A stretch of 64,000 nt of DNA, taken from assembly GCA_902596655.1 (NCBI GenBank), contig CACJUX010000008.1:1-64000 (forward strand). Direction: 5' to 3'. Source of the stretch: an uncultured SAR116 cluster alpha proteobacterium (GTDB lineage Bacteria > Pseudomonadota > Alphaproteobacteria > Puniceispirillales > Puniceispirillaceae). The position numbers and the translations under genes were made by a program. Below the pieces are notes generated by a model. That model ran no database searches, was not told the origin of the DNA, and saw only the letters and a program-made list of their open reading frames with translations. Shown here piece after piece: positions 1 through 8,907 of this stretch (its first letter is position 1; each line of letters starts with the position of its first letter).

Positions 1-1151
1 CTGACATCAAGGCGTCCAAGAAGCAGATTGGCATCCGAGATTGTCGGTTCTTCACCGCCATACCCGTAGCAGATCGGCCCAGGATCAGCGCCCGCGCTTT
101 GCGGCCCGACCTCGAGAAGCCCAGCATCATTGACCCGGGCAATTGAACCACCCCCGGCCCCGATTGTCCGCACATCGACCATGGGCAAATGGATTGGCAT
201 TGCATATTCTAGCTCAATCTCATGCGAAACAGAGGGCTCACCATCACGAATAAGGGCAACATCCGTCGAGGTGCCGCCCATATCATAGGTGATCAGATTT
301 CGCCGCCGCGCAGCGCATCCGGTATAGGCAGCGGCAATCACACCGGATGCTGGCCCAGACATCACCGTTTTTGCCGCCTCGCGAACGACACGTTTCGCCG
401 AAACGGTGCCACCATTGCCATTCATCACAAGTAGTTCGCCACTATAGCCGCCGGCAACGAGTTCATCATCAAGTCGACCAATATAGCGCTTGAGAATAGG
501 CTGTACCGAAGCATTGACCGCCGCGGTCACGCCGCGCTCGAATTCGCGGCTCTCGGAGAGCAGCGAATGACCAGTGGTTATATATTCATTGGGCCAAAAT
601 TCAGCCAGAATATCCGCCGCGCGGCGCTCATGCGCGGGATTGGCATAAGCGTGTAGGAAATGTACGACAACGGATTCCGCCCCGGCGGCAAGCAGGGTTT
701 GACCGGCGGCGCGCACAGCGTCCTCATCCAATGGTGTTACAATGCGCCCGGCATGATCCATCCGCTCGCCAACCTCAAGGCGCAGGTCACGGGAGATGAT
801 TGGCAGAAATTGCCCTTTCATCCCGTAGGGCTGTGGCCGTGTGCGGCGACCAAGCTCGAGAATATCGCGAAACCCTGCGGTCGTGATCAGCCCTGTGCGG
901 CTGAGTTTGCGTTCCAGAACCGCATTTGTCGTGATTGTCGTACCGTGAACAACAAGGGCGACATCGGGCAGCACTGTTTCTGCCTCGGCAAGTGCCTGCA
1001 TGACACCAAAAGCCTGATTATCCAGCGTGCTGGCAACCTTAGCAAGACGCACCCTGCCTGTTGCCGGATCCATCCTTATAAGATCGGTAAAGGTACCACC
1101 GACATCAACGCCGATCAGGTCACCAGTATATTCTGTCTCTGTTTTATCCAT
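1..1151 (-). CDS. Hydantoinase/oxoprolinase family protein (HyuA-like), truncated by the left window edge
   Basis: Reverse-strand translation from ATG at 1151: MDKTETEYTGDLIGVDVGGTFTDLIRMDPATGRVRLAKVAST...VVHGTTITTNAVLER...TYDMGGTSTDVALI, the typical HyuA/oxoprolinase N-domain and ATPase-like motifs. Not in the ORF track because it runs off the edge. Confidence 0.85.
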   Translation of the reverse strand, partial: MDKTETEYTGDLIGVDVGGTFTDLIRMDPATGRVRLAKVASTLDNQAFGVMQALAEAETVLPDVALVVHGTTITTNAVLERKLSRTGLITTAGFRDILELGRRTRPQPYGMKGQFLPIISRDLRLEVGERMDHAGRIVTPLDEDAVRAAGQTLLAAGAESVVVHFLHAYANPAHERRAADILAEFWPNEYITTGHSLLSESREFERGVTAAVNASVQPILKRYIGRLDDELVAGGYSGELLVMNGNGGTVSAKRVVREAAKTVMSGPASGVIAAAYTGCAARRRNLITYDMGGTSTDVALIRDGEPSVSHEIELEYAMPIHLPMVDVRTIGAGGGSIARVNDAGLLEVGPQSAGADPGPICYGYGGEEPTISDANLLLGRLDV

Positions 1152-1219
1152 CTGCCCGGCTTGCCAAGAGGTTTGTCACGCCCGAATGGAGAGAGTCCCG
1201 GCGAAACGTGAGCGAATGC

Positions 1220-1238
1220 AAATTGTTTGCATACAAAT
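1220..1238. promoter_or_regulatory. Candidate MarR operator, copy 1 (divergent HyuA / membrane protein promoter)
   Basis: AAATTGTTTGCATACAAAT. Its reverse complement ATTTGTATGCAAACAATTT matches 17/19 bases of ATTTGTACACAAACAATTT at 8017-8035. Confidence 0.55.
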
Positions 1239-1250
1239 GAGCCTCAAATA

Positions 1251-1265
1251 TTGACAACTTGTCAA
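1251..1265. promoter_or_regulatory. Short inverted repeat TTGACA-ACT-TGTCAA in the divergent promoter
   Basis: Perfect 6-bp arms with a 3-nt spacer, just upstream of the 1287 ORF. Confidence 0.35.
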
Positions 1266-1286
1266 TGATGTTTCCACTCTTGGTTC

Positions 1287-2708
1287 ATGCGCAATCTCGG
1301 ACCCAACAAACGACAGCACAAGCAGGCGGTAATTTTAGCCAGCACCCTGACCACCATCTTGCCAGCCCCTGCCCTTGCTCATGCCACAGGCCAAAGTATT
1401 GTCGCCCTGTTGCCGACCGGCCCATATATGGCGGTTGGCGTGATGATTGTGGCGCTGAGCATTTTATTGTTGTGGTTCCTGCCGCATCAATCAGCCGACA
1501 GATTGCTGCCTCGCCTGTTGATTGGGCGAATGGCCACGCCGCACCGGTTGCGAAGCATCAGCAGCCTTGGTTTTTTCCTGTTGTTCTGCTGGCTCCTTCA
1601 TACCGGTTTTACCGGAACACGTGACCCTCTGGAGAATGCGCTCATCCTCGGGTTTTGGGTAGTGTTCTGGATGGCGGCGCTGATGATTCAGGGGCTTGTT
1701 TTCAATCTGTGGGGGTGGATTTCACCCTTTTATTGGTTGGTCCGAACAGTGACTCGAATGCGGAAAAGGGGCTTTATGACGCTACCACGGGCCATCGGTG
1801 TCTGGCCAGCGGTTGGTCTGCTGCTGGGTTTTTCCGCCTTCACCCTGGCGGACCCGGCACCTGATGATCCAAAAAGACTCGCCAGCATCGGCGTCACCTA
1901 TGTCTGCATCACAGTAACAGGGATGTGGCTTTGTGGCCCACGGAGATGGCTCTCGCAGGTAGAATTATTTTCCATTATCATGGCACTTTTTGGCCGACTC
2001 GCACCCTATGGGCGGCGTGGCCAAACCCTCTGGTTAGGCTGGCATGGCTGGCAGATTGGCCAGGGGTTGTCTGTCCGACCGGGCCTTTCCATTTTCATTC
2101 TTGTTCTACTTGGCACAGGCTCATTCGACGGATTCAATGAAACCTTTGTCTGGCTTGATCTGATCGGAGTCAATCCGCTGGCCTTTCCGGGTCGCTCGGC
2201 AGTCATCATTCCAGTGATCTGCGGCCTTGCAGCGGGCAATCTAATTCTTGTGGCCACCTTTACCCTGCTTATTTTGCTAGGTGACAGGATCACTGGTGGG
2301 CAGGCAACAGCGCGCCAGCTGCTACCCCGTTTTGCCCCAACCATCCTGCCTATCGCGCTTGCCTATCACACCGCACATTACCTGCCCTCGCTTCTCGTTG
2401 ACGGGCAATATGTGCTGATGGTCCTGAATGATCCCTTCAACACGGGTGCCAATTTGCTTGGTCGCGACGGGTTCTATGTAACCACCGGATTTTTTAATCA
2501 CCGCGAGACGATGCGGATGATCTGGCTAAGTCAGGCGCTGGTCATTGTCGCCGGTCATGTCCTTGCCGTGGTGCTGGGACATGCACAGGCTCTGCATTTA
2601 TACCGCAATCTGCAACGGGCCTTTGTTGCCGGGCTGCCGTTGGCGATTTTCATGATCCTATATACCTGGCTTGGGCTCTGGCTTCTTGCAGCACCAAAGG
2701 GAGGATGA
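1287..2708 (+). CDS. Multi-spanning integral membrane protein of unknown function
   Basis: 473-aa ORF with many hydrophobic segments; no recognised family motif. Confidence 0.75.
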   Translation: MRNLGPNKRQHKQAVILASTLTTILPAPALAHATGQSIVALLPTGPYMAVGVMIVALSILLLWFLPHQSADRLLPRLLIGRMATPHRLRSISSLGFFLLFCWLLHTGFTGTRDPLENALILGFWVVFWMAALMIQGLVFNLWGWISPFYWLVRTVTRMRKRGFMTLPRAIGVWPAVGLLLGFSAFTLADPAPDDPKRLASIGVTYVCITVTGMWLCGPRRWLSQVELFSIIMALFGRLAPYGRRGQTLWLGWHGWQIGQGLSVRPGLSIFILVLLGTGSFDGFNETFVWLDLIGVNPLAFPGRSAVIIPVICGLAAGNLILVATFTLLILLGDRITGGQATARQLLPRFAPTILPIALAYHTAHYLPSLLVDGQYVLMVLNDPFNTGANLLGRDGFYVTTGFFNHRETMRMIWLSQALVIVAGHVLAVVLGHAQALHLYRNLQRAFVAGLPLAIFMILYTWLGLWLLAAPKGG

Positions 2709-2814
2709 AAATTAGGCTGGACAATTTGTTTTTACACACAGAAACTTCGCCTAACAGATCGTCAATCAAACCGGAGAAATATCCGGGTGCTGATCCATAA
2801 TGAGGGAGGCTCTT

Positions 2815-4155
2815 ATGACCAAGTCAAACAGTGATCATATCAAAATCGTCGAAACACCGACGATTACCGACACCAAGCAACCAAACCGTCGGCAGGCAAT
2901 CAAAACACTTGCCGCAACCACTACACTGGCAGCCGTCGCCAGCACAACGCCACTTTTTGGACGTTATGGCCAGGCGCAGAGCGCCGAGCCAATCAAGATC
3001 GGCTTTCAGGTGCATCGCACCGGCATCGGCGCTGCCTATGGCCGCTGGTACAACCGTACAACGGAGGCCGCCGTCAAGAAAATTAATGACGAGGGCGGCA
3101 TCAATGGACGCGAGGTGCAGATCGTCGCTGAGGATGATGGCACCGATCCCAAGCGCGGTGCCGAGGTTGTCGAAAAACTTGCAACCCAGCATGGATGTGA
3201 TATCGCATTCGGCACCCTGTTCAGTCATGTCGTCATCGGCTCAGCGCCGCGTGCGGGCGAGCTGAAAATACCCTATTTCGTTGTGTCTGAGGGGCATCAC
3301 GTCGCCAGCGGCATGTTGAACCGCTATACGTTGCAGCCGGGAATCACAGACGTAAAAAGCCAGGTGCAGGCGATGGCACCTTTTGTCAACAGCACGCTTG
3401 GCAAGAAGGTAACAATGATTTATCCCGATTTTGCGTTCGGGCATGACCATCGTGACTATTTCTCTGCCGCTGTCGAGGCGCAAGGAGGCAAGGTTGTCGC
3501 CAAGATTGCAATTCCGCCAACAGAATCGTCCTTCACCAAATATTTCCCGAAAATCCCCCGCGATACCGAGGTGATCTATCATGTGATGGTGGGGCCGGCA
3601 GTGCTGACCTTCGTCAAGGAGATGGGTGAATTCTTTGGCAACTCGCGCCCGGAAATCTTTGGTTTCATCGACTCGCTGGAAGCGGTTGACCTTGCCAGCC
3701 CAGGGCTTGAATTCCTTGAAGGGACATATTTCTGGGAGGGCAATCCGCGCTATGCACAAGCCAACCAGTCAGATTTTGACAAGGCCTATCGTGCGGCGGT
3801 TGGCGTCGACAAAAATGGCGCTTCGATCTCTGACTCAAAGGATGTATCGACCTATGCTCACATGTTTGGATGCTGGGAGACATTGCATATCGTAAAGGCC
3901 GGCATGGAAGCGTCAGGCTATGCCGGTGCTGGTGACCGGGCTAAGCTGATTGAGGCTGTCGAGGCGATGAACTCGATGCCGCATTCTTATGCCAATCCAC
4001 AGGGCGCAAAGGAATTCAACGGCAAAACGCACCAAACATTCGGCCATCAGTACATTACGCGCGTTGAGAATGGCAGGTTGGTATTGGCACATACAACATC
4101 GATTGCCGATACCTATTATCCGGATGAAGTCGATTACACAACACAATCCTTCTAG
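2815..4155 (+). CDS. Branched-chain-amino-acid-type ABC transporter substrate-binding protein, Tat signal
   Basis: NRRQAIKTLAATTTLAAVAS twin-arginine leader, then EPIKIGFQVHRTGIGAAYG...INGREVQIVAEDDGTDPKRGAEVVEKL (Peripla_BP_6 type); followed by LivH/M/G/F-like genes. Confidence 0.88.
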   Translation: MTKSNSDHIKIVETPTITDTKQPNRRQAIKTLAATTTLAAVASTTPLFGRYGQAQSAEPIKIGFQVHRTGIGAAYGRWYNRTTEAAVKKINDEGGINGREVQIVAEDDGTDPKRGAEVVEKLATQHGCDIAFGTLFSHVVIGSAPRAGELKIPYFVVSEGHHVASGMLNRYTLQPGITDVKSQVQAMAPFVNSTLGKKVTMIYPDFAFGHDHRDYFSAAVEAQGGKVVAKIAIPPTESSFTKYFPKIPRDTEVIYHVMVGPAVLTFVKEMGEFFGNSRPEIFGFIDSLEAVDLASPGLEFLEGTYFWEGNPRYAQANQSDFDKAYRAAVGVDKNGASISDSKDVSTYAHMFGCWETLHIVKAGMEASGYAGAGDRAKLIEAVEAMNSMPHSYANPQGAKEFNGKTHQTFGHQYITRVENGRLVLAHTTSIADTYYPDEVDYTTQSF

Positions 4156-4168
4156 ACAAACAAAATCG

Positions 4169-4188
4169 GCCCGGCGGCAACGCCGGGC
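4169..4188 (+). promoter_or_regulatory. Stable hairpin with GCAA tetraloop between SBP and permease genes
   Basis: GCCCGGCG-GCAA-CGCCGGGC: 8-bp perfect stem with a GNRA tetraloop, no T-run. Confidence 0.6.
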
Positions 4189-4242
4189 TGCCTCATCTGT
4201 GCCCCTTCACCCTTGCCCCGGGATTTTGATCTCGCTTGTCAC

Positions 4243-5169
4243 ATGGAACTTGTTCCCTATCTCATTCTTGGATTGCTTGAAGGGCTGGTGACGGCCGCGG
4301 TTCTGTCGCTGATGGCGCTTGGCCTGTCGCTGGTCTTTGGCGTGATGCGCGTCGTCAATGTCGCCCATGGTGAATTTTTCATGGTGGGCGCGGTTCTGGC
4401 CTGGCAGATTGCCAGCCTCTTTGAAGGACACCCCGCGTGGGGATTTCTGGCGGCATTGCTAGTTGCGCCACCGCTTACAGCCTGCATCGCCGTTGCTGCA
4501 AATCAGCTTGTTCTCAAACGCATCGAATATGATCCCGAACGCACAATCGTCGCGACAATCGGGCTATTATACATCATCCAGCAGGTCACACTAATGACTT
4601 ATGGTCCAGATGCGCGCCCCGTTGAGGCACCATTCAATCAACGACTGTCGATTCCACTTGTTGAGTGGACAGAGAGCGGTCTGTCACTCTATTGGCCTTG
4701 GGGGCTTGGCACGACAACCTATAAACTTGCCGTGATCATGGCCGCGGTCATGTTGCTGACAGGCATCTGGATATTGATGACACGCACCCGCTCTGGCCTG
4801 TTAATGCGGGCAACCCAGCTTGACCGTGAGACAGCGCAGGCCTTTGGCATTCCTGTTGGCAGGGTTTATGCTACTGTTTTCGGACTTGGCGCGGCTCTGG
4901 CGGCGCTTGCCGGTGTGCTTATCGTTCCCATTCAGCAGGCCCATTATCTGATGGGGCATGACCCGTTACTGCTGTCCTTCATCGTTGTCATCATTGGGGG
5001 GCTTGGCAGTCTTCCCGGCACGGTTGTTGCCGCGCTGTTGATTGGCATCAGCGATGGAATGATTTCAGTCTTCTTCTCGCCAACACTGGCCAAGATCATC
5101 GCAACGCTTGGCGTGGCCTTTGTTCTGATTTTCATGCCGCAAGGCCTTTTTGGGAAACGCGGCCTATGA
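4243..5169 (+). CDS. Branched-chain amino acid-type ABC permease (LivH family)
   Basis: MELVPYLILGLLEGLVTAAVLSLMALGLSLVFGVMRVVNVAHGEFFMVGA...IIGGLGSLPGTVVAALLIG; start moved from the ORF-track start at 4213. Confidence 0.9.
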   Translation: MELVPYLILGLLEGLVTAAVLSLMALGLSLVFGVMRVVNVAHGEFFMVGAVLAWQIASLFEGHPAWGFLAALLVAPPLTACIAVAANQLVLKRIEYDPERTIVATIGLLYIIQQVTLMTYGPDARPVEAPFNQRLSIPLVEWTESGLSLYWPWGLGTTTYKLAVIMAAVMLLTGIWILMTRTRSGLLMRATQLDRETAQAFGIPVGRVYATVFGLGAALAALAGVLIVPIQQAHYLMGHDPLLLSFIVVIIGGLGSLPGTVVAALLIGISDGMISVFFSPTLAKIIATLGVAFVLIFMPQGLFGKRGL

Positions 5170-6110
5170 GCGAAATCCGCAAATCATGGGGCCTTCATAC
5201 TGGTGTGGTGGCGCTGCTGCTAGCGCTGAATTTCATCCTGCCTGACTATCACCACGGCAATCTGGCTCGGGTGATGGTGCTAGCCTGCTATGCCATGGGT
5301 TACAACATGCTGTTTGGCTATACCGGATTACTGAGTCTGGGTCATGCGCTGTTCTTTGCTGCTGGCATGTACGGCATGTCACTGACGGTGCAGCATCTGG
5401 GATGGTCGGCAGGACCAGCAATAATTGTCGGCCTTGCCAGTGGTCTTGCAATGTCTCTGGTGGTTGGCATTCTCTCGCTACGTACGGCAGGAGTCGCCTT
5501 CATGATCGTCACATTGATGTTTGCTCAGGCCGGCTATCTGGCGGCGCTGTATTTCGGCGAATATACAAGAGGTGATGAGGGATTTGTCATCCAAAAGGCG
5601 GCGCGGCAGATTGGCGGCATCGATTTGTCTGATCCGATGAGTCGCTATCTGGCCGCGCTGGTGCTGTTTGCCGTCTGCCTGTTTATAACGCTGCGTGTTG
5701 TGCAGACCGGTTTTGGCCGGGTGCTTGTCGCCATTCGCGAAAATGAGGAGCGCACCCGTATGCTTGGCTATGACGTGCATCTTCACAAGTTGCTGGCGAT
5801 CCTGCTGTCCGGTACAATGTCTGCCGCTGCAGGGGCTGCTTACGGGCTGTTGTTCGGCTATGCTGGAGCCACCTTTGCCTCAGTGCAATATTCTATTTTT
5901 CCCCTGCTATGGGTGCTGCTTGGCGGTGCTGGCACGGTGTTGGGGCCCTTTGTCGGCACGCTGTTCATGTTCTATCTGATTGACCTATCGAGCGATATAT
6001 CAACAGCCTATATGCTGATTGCCGGACTGACACTTGTACTGCTGACTCTGTTTGCGCCGCAGGGGCTTGTCGGTGAATTGCGACGACGAACGTTGAGGTG
6101 GCTGCCATGA
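5166..6110 (+). CDS. Branched-chain amino acid-type ABC permease (LivM family)
   Basis: YNMLFGYTGLLSLGHALFFAAGMY... plus position in the liv-like operon, overlapping the preceding gene. Confidence 0.9.
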   Translation: MSEIRKSWGLHTGVVALLLALNFILPDYHHGNLARVMVLACYAMGYNMLFGYTGLLSLGHALFFAAGMYGMSLTVQHLGWSAGPAIIVGLASGLAMSLVVGILSLRTAGVAFMIVTLMFAQAGYLAALYFGEYTRGDEGFVIQKAARQIGGIDLSDPMSRYLAALVLFAVCLFITLRVVQTGFGRVLVAIRENEERTRMLGYDVHLHKLLAILLSGTMSAAAGAAYGLLFGYAGATFASVQYSIFPLLWVLLGGAGTVLGPFVGTLFMFYLIDLSSDISTAYMLIAGLTLVLLTLFAPQGLVGELRRRTLRWLP

Positions 6111-6820
6111 TGTTGTTGTCAACACGCGGGCTCAGCCGCCATTTTGGCGGATTGAAGGCTGTCGAGAATGTCGATTTTGACCTTCCTGAGGGCCAGGTGC
6201 GTGCGCTAATTGGTCCGAATGGCGCCGGCAAAACAACCTACGTCGGCCTTCTGTCCGGACGCATTCCGGCAAGTGCGGGATCAGTCACCTTCGATGGGCA
6301 GAATATAACGCATCTGCCAGCTCATCTGCGCATTCGCGCCGGCATGGCCTACACCTTTCAGATCACGTCGATCTATGGCCGCCTGTCCGTCCAAGAGAAT
6401 GTTGCGCTGGCCCTGCGGTGGCGTAAAGGCGGCAATGAAGCAGCGACAACGAAACGCGCCACCGACGCATTGGAGCGTGTTGGCATCGCCAAACGCGCCG
6501 ACCAGCTTGCCGGTGATCTCAGCTATGGCCATCAACGTCTTCTGGAGATTGCCATGGGCATTAGCCAGCAACCTAGGCTGCTGATTCTCGATGAGCCAAC
6601 ACAGGGCCTTGCCGACAGTGAAATTGTCGATTTCATCTCCCTAATCCGCGATCTTGTAGGCGAGATGACGATCTTGCTGATTGAACACAATATCCATGTT
6701 GTGATGCAAACCGCCGACGCGATCACGGTTCTCAATGGTGGCGAAATTCTCGCTGAAGGCACACCTGGTGAAATACGCAAAAATACGGCTGTGCAGGCTG
6801 CCTATCTGGGGACAAAATGA
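6107..6820 (+). CDS. ABC transporter ATP-binding protein (LivG family)
   Basis: Walker A GPNGAGKTT, signature LSYGHQ, Walker B LLILDEPTQGL. Confidence 0.9.
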   Translation: MMLLSTRGLSRHFGGLKAVENVDFDLPEGQVRALIGPNGAGKTTYVGLLSGRIPASAGSVTFDGQNITHLPAHLRIRAGMAYTFQITSIYGRLSVQENVALALRWRKGGNEAATTKRATDALERVGIAKRADQLAGDLSYGHQRLLEIAMGISQQPRLLILDEPTQGLADSEIVDFISLIRDLVGEMTILLIEHNIHVVMQTADAITVLNGGEILAEGTPGEIRKNTAVQAAYLGTK

Positions 6821-7515
6821 TGCTCTCAATCCGGAATTTATCATCTGGCTATGGCGATGCGCAGATCCTTCATGACATCTCCTTTGAGGTGAACGCAGGC
6901 GAGATTGTCTGTCTTTTGGGACGCAATGGTTCAGGAAAGACAACCTGCATGAAGACGATCATGGGTTTGATCCCAGCCAATGCCGGCTCGGTTAAAGTGA
7001 GTGGCGAGACGGTCTCTTCGCTTCCGGCTCATGAGGTGCCAAAACGTGGTATCGGCTACATTCCACAGGGACGTAGGTTGTTCGCCGAACTGACCGTCGC
7101 CGAAAATCTAGAAATTGGGCTGATGGTGCACCAGCGGGGCGATAATATCCGCGATCAGGTGCTTGGCATGTTCCCGCGTCTGCGTGAACGTCTTGACCAG
7201 CGTGCCGAGACACTGTCTGGTGGTGAACAGCAGATGCTGGCCACTGGTCGTGCGCTTTGTATCAACCCCTCAGTGCTGCTTCTCGATGAACCAACGGAAG
7301 GACTTCAACCCTCGATGATTGAACAGATCCGTGAGGCGGTTAAGGCACTGCGCGCGCGCGGTGTTGCTATTCTTCTGGTCGAACAGCGCGTCGATGCCGT
7401 TCTGTCAATTGCTGATCGCGTGGTTTTTCTGGAAAATGGCAGGAATCACCCACCTGTCACCACCGCCGAACTCGAGGCAAAACCAGAACTTCTGACGCGG
7501 TTTGTTGGCGTTTAA
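6817..7515 (+). CDS. ABC transporter ATP-binding protein (LivF family)
   Basis: Walker A GRNGSGKTT, signature LSGGEQQML, Walker B LLLDEPTEGLQP. Confidence 0.9.
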   Translation: MMLSIRNLSSGYGDAQILHDISFEVNAGEIVCLLGRNGSGKTTCMKTIMGLIPANAGSVKVSGETVSSLPAHEVPKRGIGYIPQGRRLFAELTVAENLEIGLMVHQRGDNIRDQVLGMFPRLRERLDQRAETLSGGEQQMLATGRALCINPSVLLLDEPTEGLQPSMIEQIREAVKALRARGVAILLVEQRVDAVLSIADRVVFLENGRNHPPVTTAELEAKPELLTRFVGV

Positions 7516-7523
7516 TCGACAGC

Positions 7524-7943
7524 TTAGTCAAGTTTTCTTAGCAACACCATCAATTGCTGGCTTTCAGTCTCTGACAGTGGGCTTAGTGTTTGCATAGACA
7601 CCTCACGCGCCCTGGAAACCAACTTTCTGTAGAGCGCCTTGCCCTGTGGGGTTGGGGTCAGAGTCAGCCGCCGCTTGTCAGTGGCGAGCGGTTCAGCCAA
7701 AACCAGCCCACGCGCCCGCAACCTGTCAACCACCCCCTTGATTGTGGCAACATCCATCGAGGTCAACCGTCCAAGCTCGTTCTGTGATGCCTGACCCAGC
7801 TCACACAGTTTAGCGAGTGCGGCAAACTGCGTCGGCGTCAAATCCGGAATCAGGGAGAAGAAAATTGCGATATGGCGCTGCACCACACGGCGCATGACAA
7901 AGCCAATCTGGCTTTCCAGAATGTAGCGGTCGCTGTCTTCCAT
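7524..7943 (-). CDS. MarR family transcriptional regulator
   Basis: MEDSDRYILESQIGFVMRRVVQRHIAIFFSLIPDLTPTQFAALAKL...LTSMDVATIKGVVDRLRARGLV...DKRRLTLTPTPQGKALY: winged-helix MarR. Start chosen at 7943 within a longer ORF. Confidence 0.85.
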   Translation of the reverse strand: MEDSDRYILESQIGFVMRRVVQRHIAIFFSLIPDLTPTQFAALAKLCELGQASQNELGRLTSMDVATIKGVVDRLRARGLVLAEPLATDKRRLTLTPTPQGKALYRKLVSRAREVSMQTLSPLSETESQQLMVLLRKLD

Positions 7944-8016
7944 AATCCATTCTCCTGCCTGCGGCATGATAGCCATAAATCCTGGTTGACACACCCCTGT
8001 CAGCATAGCACAGTCT

Positions 8017-8035
8017 ATTTGTACACAAACAATTT
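8017..8035. promoter_or_regulatory. Candidate MarR operator, copy 2 (divergent marR / Mo-hydroxylase promoter)
   Basis: ATTTGTACACAAACAATTT containing the palindrome TTTGTACACAAA; 17/19 match to the site at 1220-1238. Confidence 0.6.
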
Positions 8036-8061
8036 TTGCAACAGTATCTGGTGCTTGGTCG

Positions 8062-8907
8062 ATGGCATATCTACGGCCTGACAAACTCGATGACGCATTG
8101 GATTGGCTGGCGGCAGAACAGCCTCTGGTGATGGCGGGTTGTACTGATATCTATCCCACACGCTATACGACCACACTTGGCGGCCCGCTTCTTGACATCA
8201 CAGCGATTGATGAGCTTCGCGGCATCGAGATGAAGGATGGATGGCGGCGGTTTGGGGCAGCGACAAGCTGGCGTGAAATCCTGCAGACACCGCTTCCTGC
8301 CAGCTATGCAATGCTCAAGCAGGCAAGCCGCGAGATCGGTGCCGTGCAAATCCAGAACAGCGGTACAATTGGCGGCAATCTGTGCACGGCGTCACCAGCG
8401 GCTGACAGCGTACCCTGTCTGATGGCGCTTGACGCGGAAGTCGAGCTGTCGTCCGTGCGTGGTCGCCGACGGCTTGAGCTTGCTAAATTTCTGACCGGCG
8501 CTCGTCAAACGGCGCTTGCGCCAGATGAACTGGTGGTCGCTATTCATGTCCCGGAAACGGCCGAAACCGGGTGCTCTGCATTTCACAAGCTCGGCGCTCG
8601 GCATTATCTGGTCATCTCAATCGCCATGGTTGCCGTCCGGCTGGTTGTCGACGGTGGCAGGATTAGAGCTGCACGGATTGCTATAGGTGCCTGCGCGCCG
8701 GTTGCTGTACGCCTGTGGGAACTAGAGGACGCGCTTGTTGGTTCAGACGTGAAAGACGCCCCTAAACTGGCACGCGAGATGCTTACTGGCATCAGTTCTT
8801 CACTCTCGCCAATTGCCGATGTGCGCGCGTCGGCGGAGTATCGGCACAGGGCAGCAGCGGAGATCAGCCAGCGCGTGATTGCAGATCTTTGTTCAAGGGT
8901 ATCATGA
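8062..8907 (+). CDS. Molybdenum hydroxylase FAD-binding (medium) subunit, xanthine dehydrogenase/CoxM family
   Basis: AEQPLVMAGCTDIYPT...ISREIGAVQIQNSGTIGGNLCTASPAADSVPCLMALDAEVEL: FAD_binding_5 motifs. Confidence 0.88.
   Translation: MAYLRPDKLDDALDWLAAEQPLVMAGCTDIYPTRYTTTLGGPLLDITAIDELRGIEMKDGWRRFGAATSWREILQTPLPASYAMLKQASREIGAVQIQNSGTIGGNLCTASPAADSVPCLMALDAEVELSSVRGRRRLELAKFLTGARQTALAPDELVVAIHVPETAETGCSAFHKLGARHYLVISIAMVAVRLVVDGGRIRAARIAIGACAPVAVRLWELEDALVGSDVKDAPKLAREMLTGISSSLSPIADVRASAEYRHRAAAEISQRVIADLCSRVS

Noticed and set aside
222-1254. Plus-strand ORFs of 70-183 aa at 222-1254
   Set aside because: They lie antisense to the clearly coding HyuA-like gene; low-complexity Cys/Pro/Arg-rich translations are typical of shadow ORFs.
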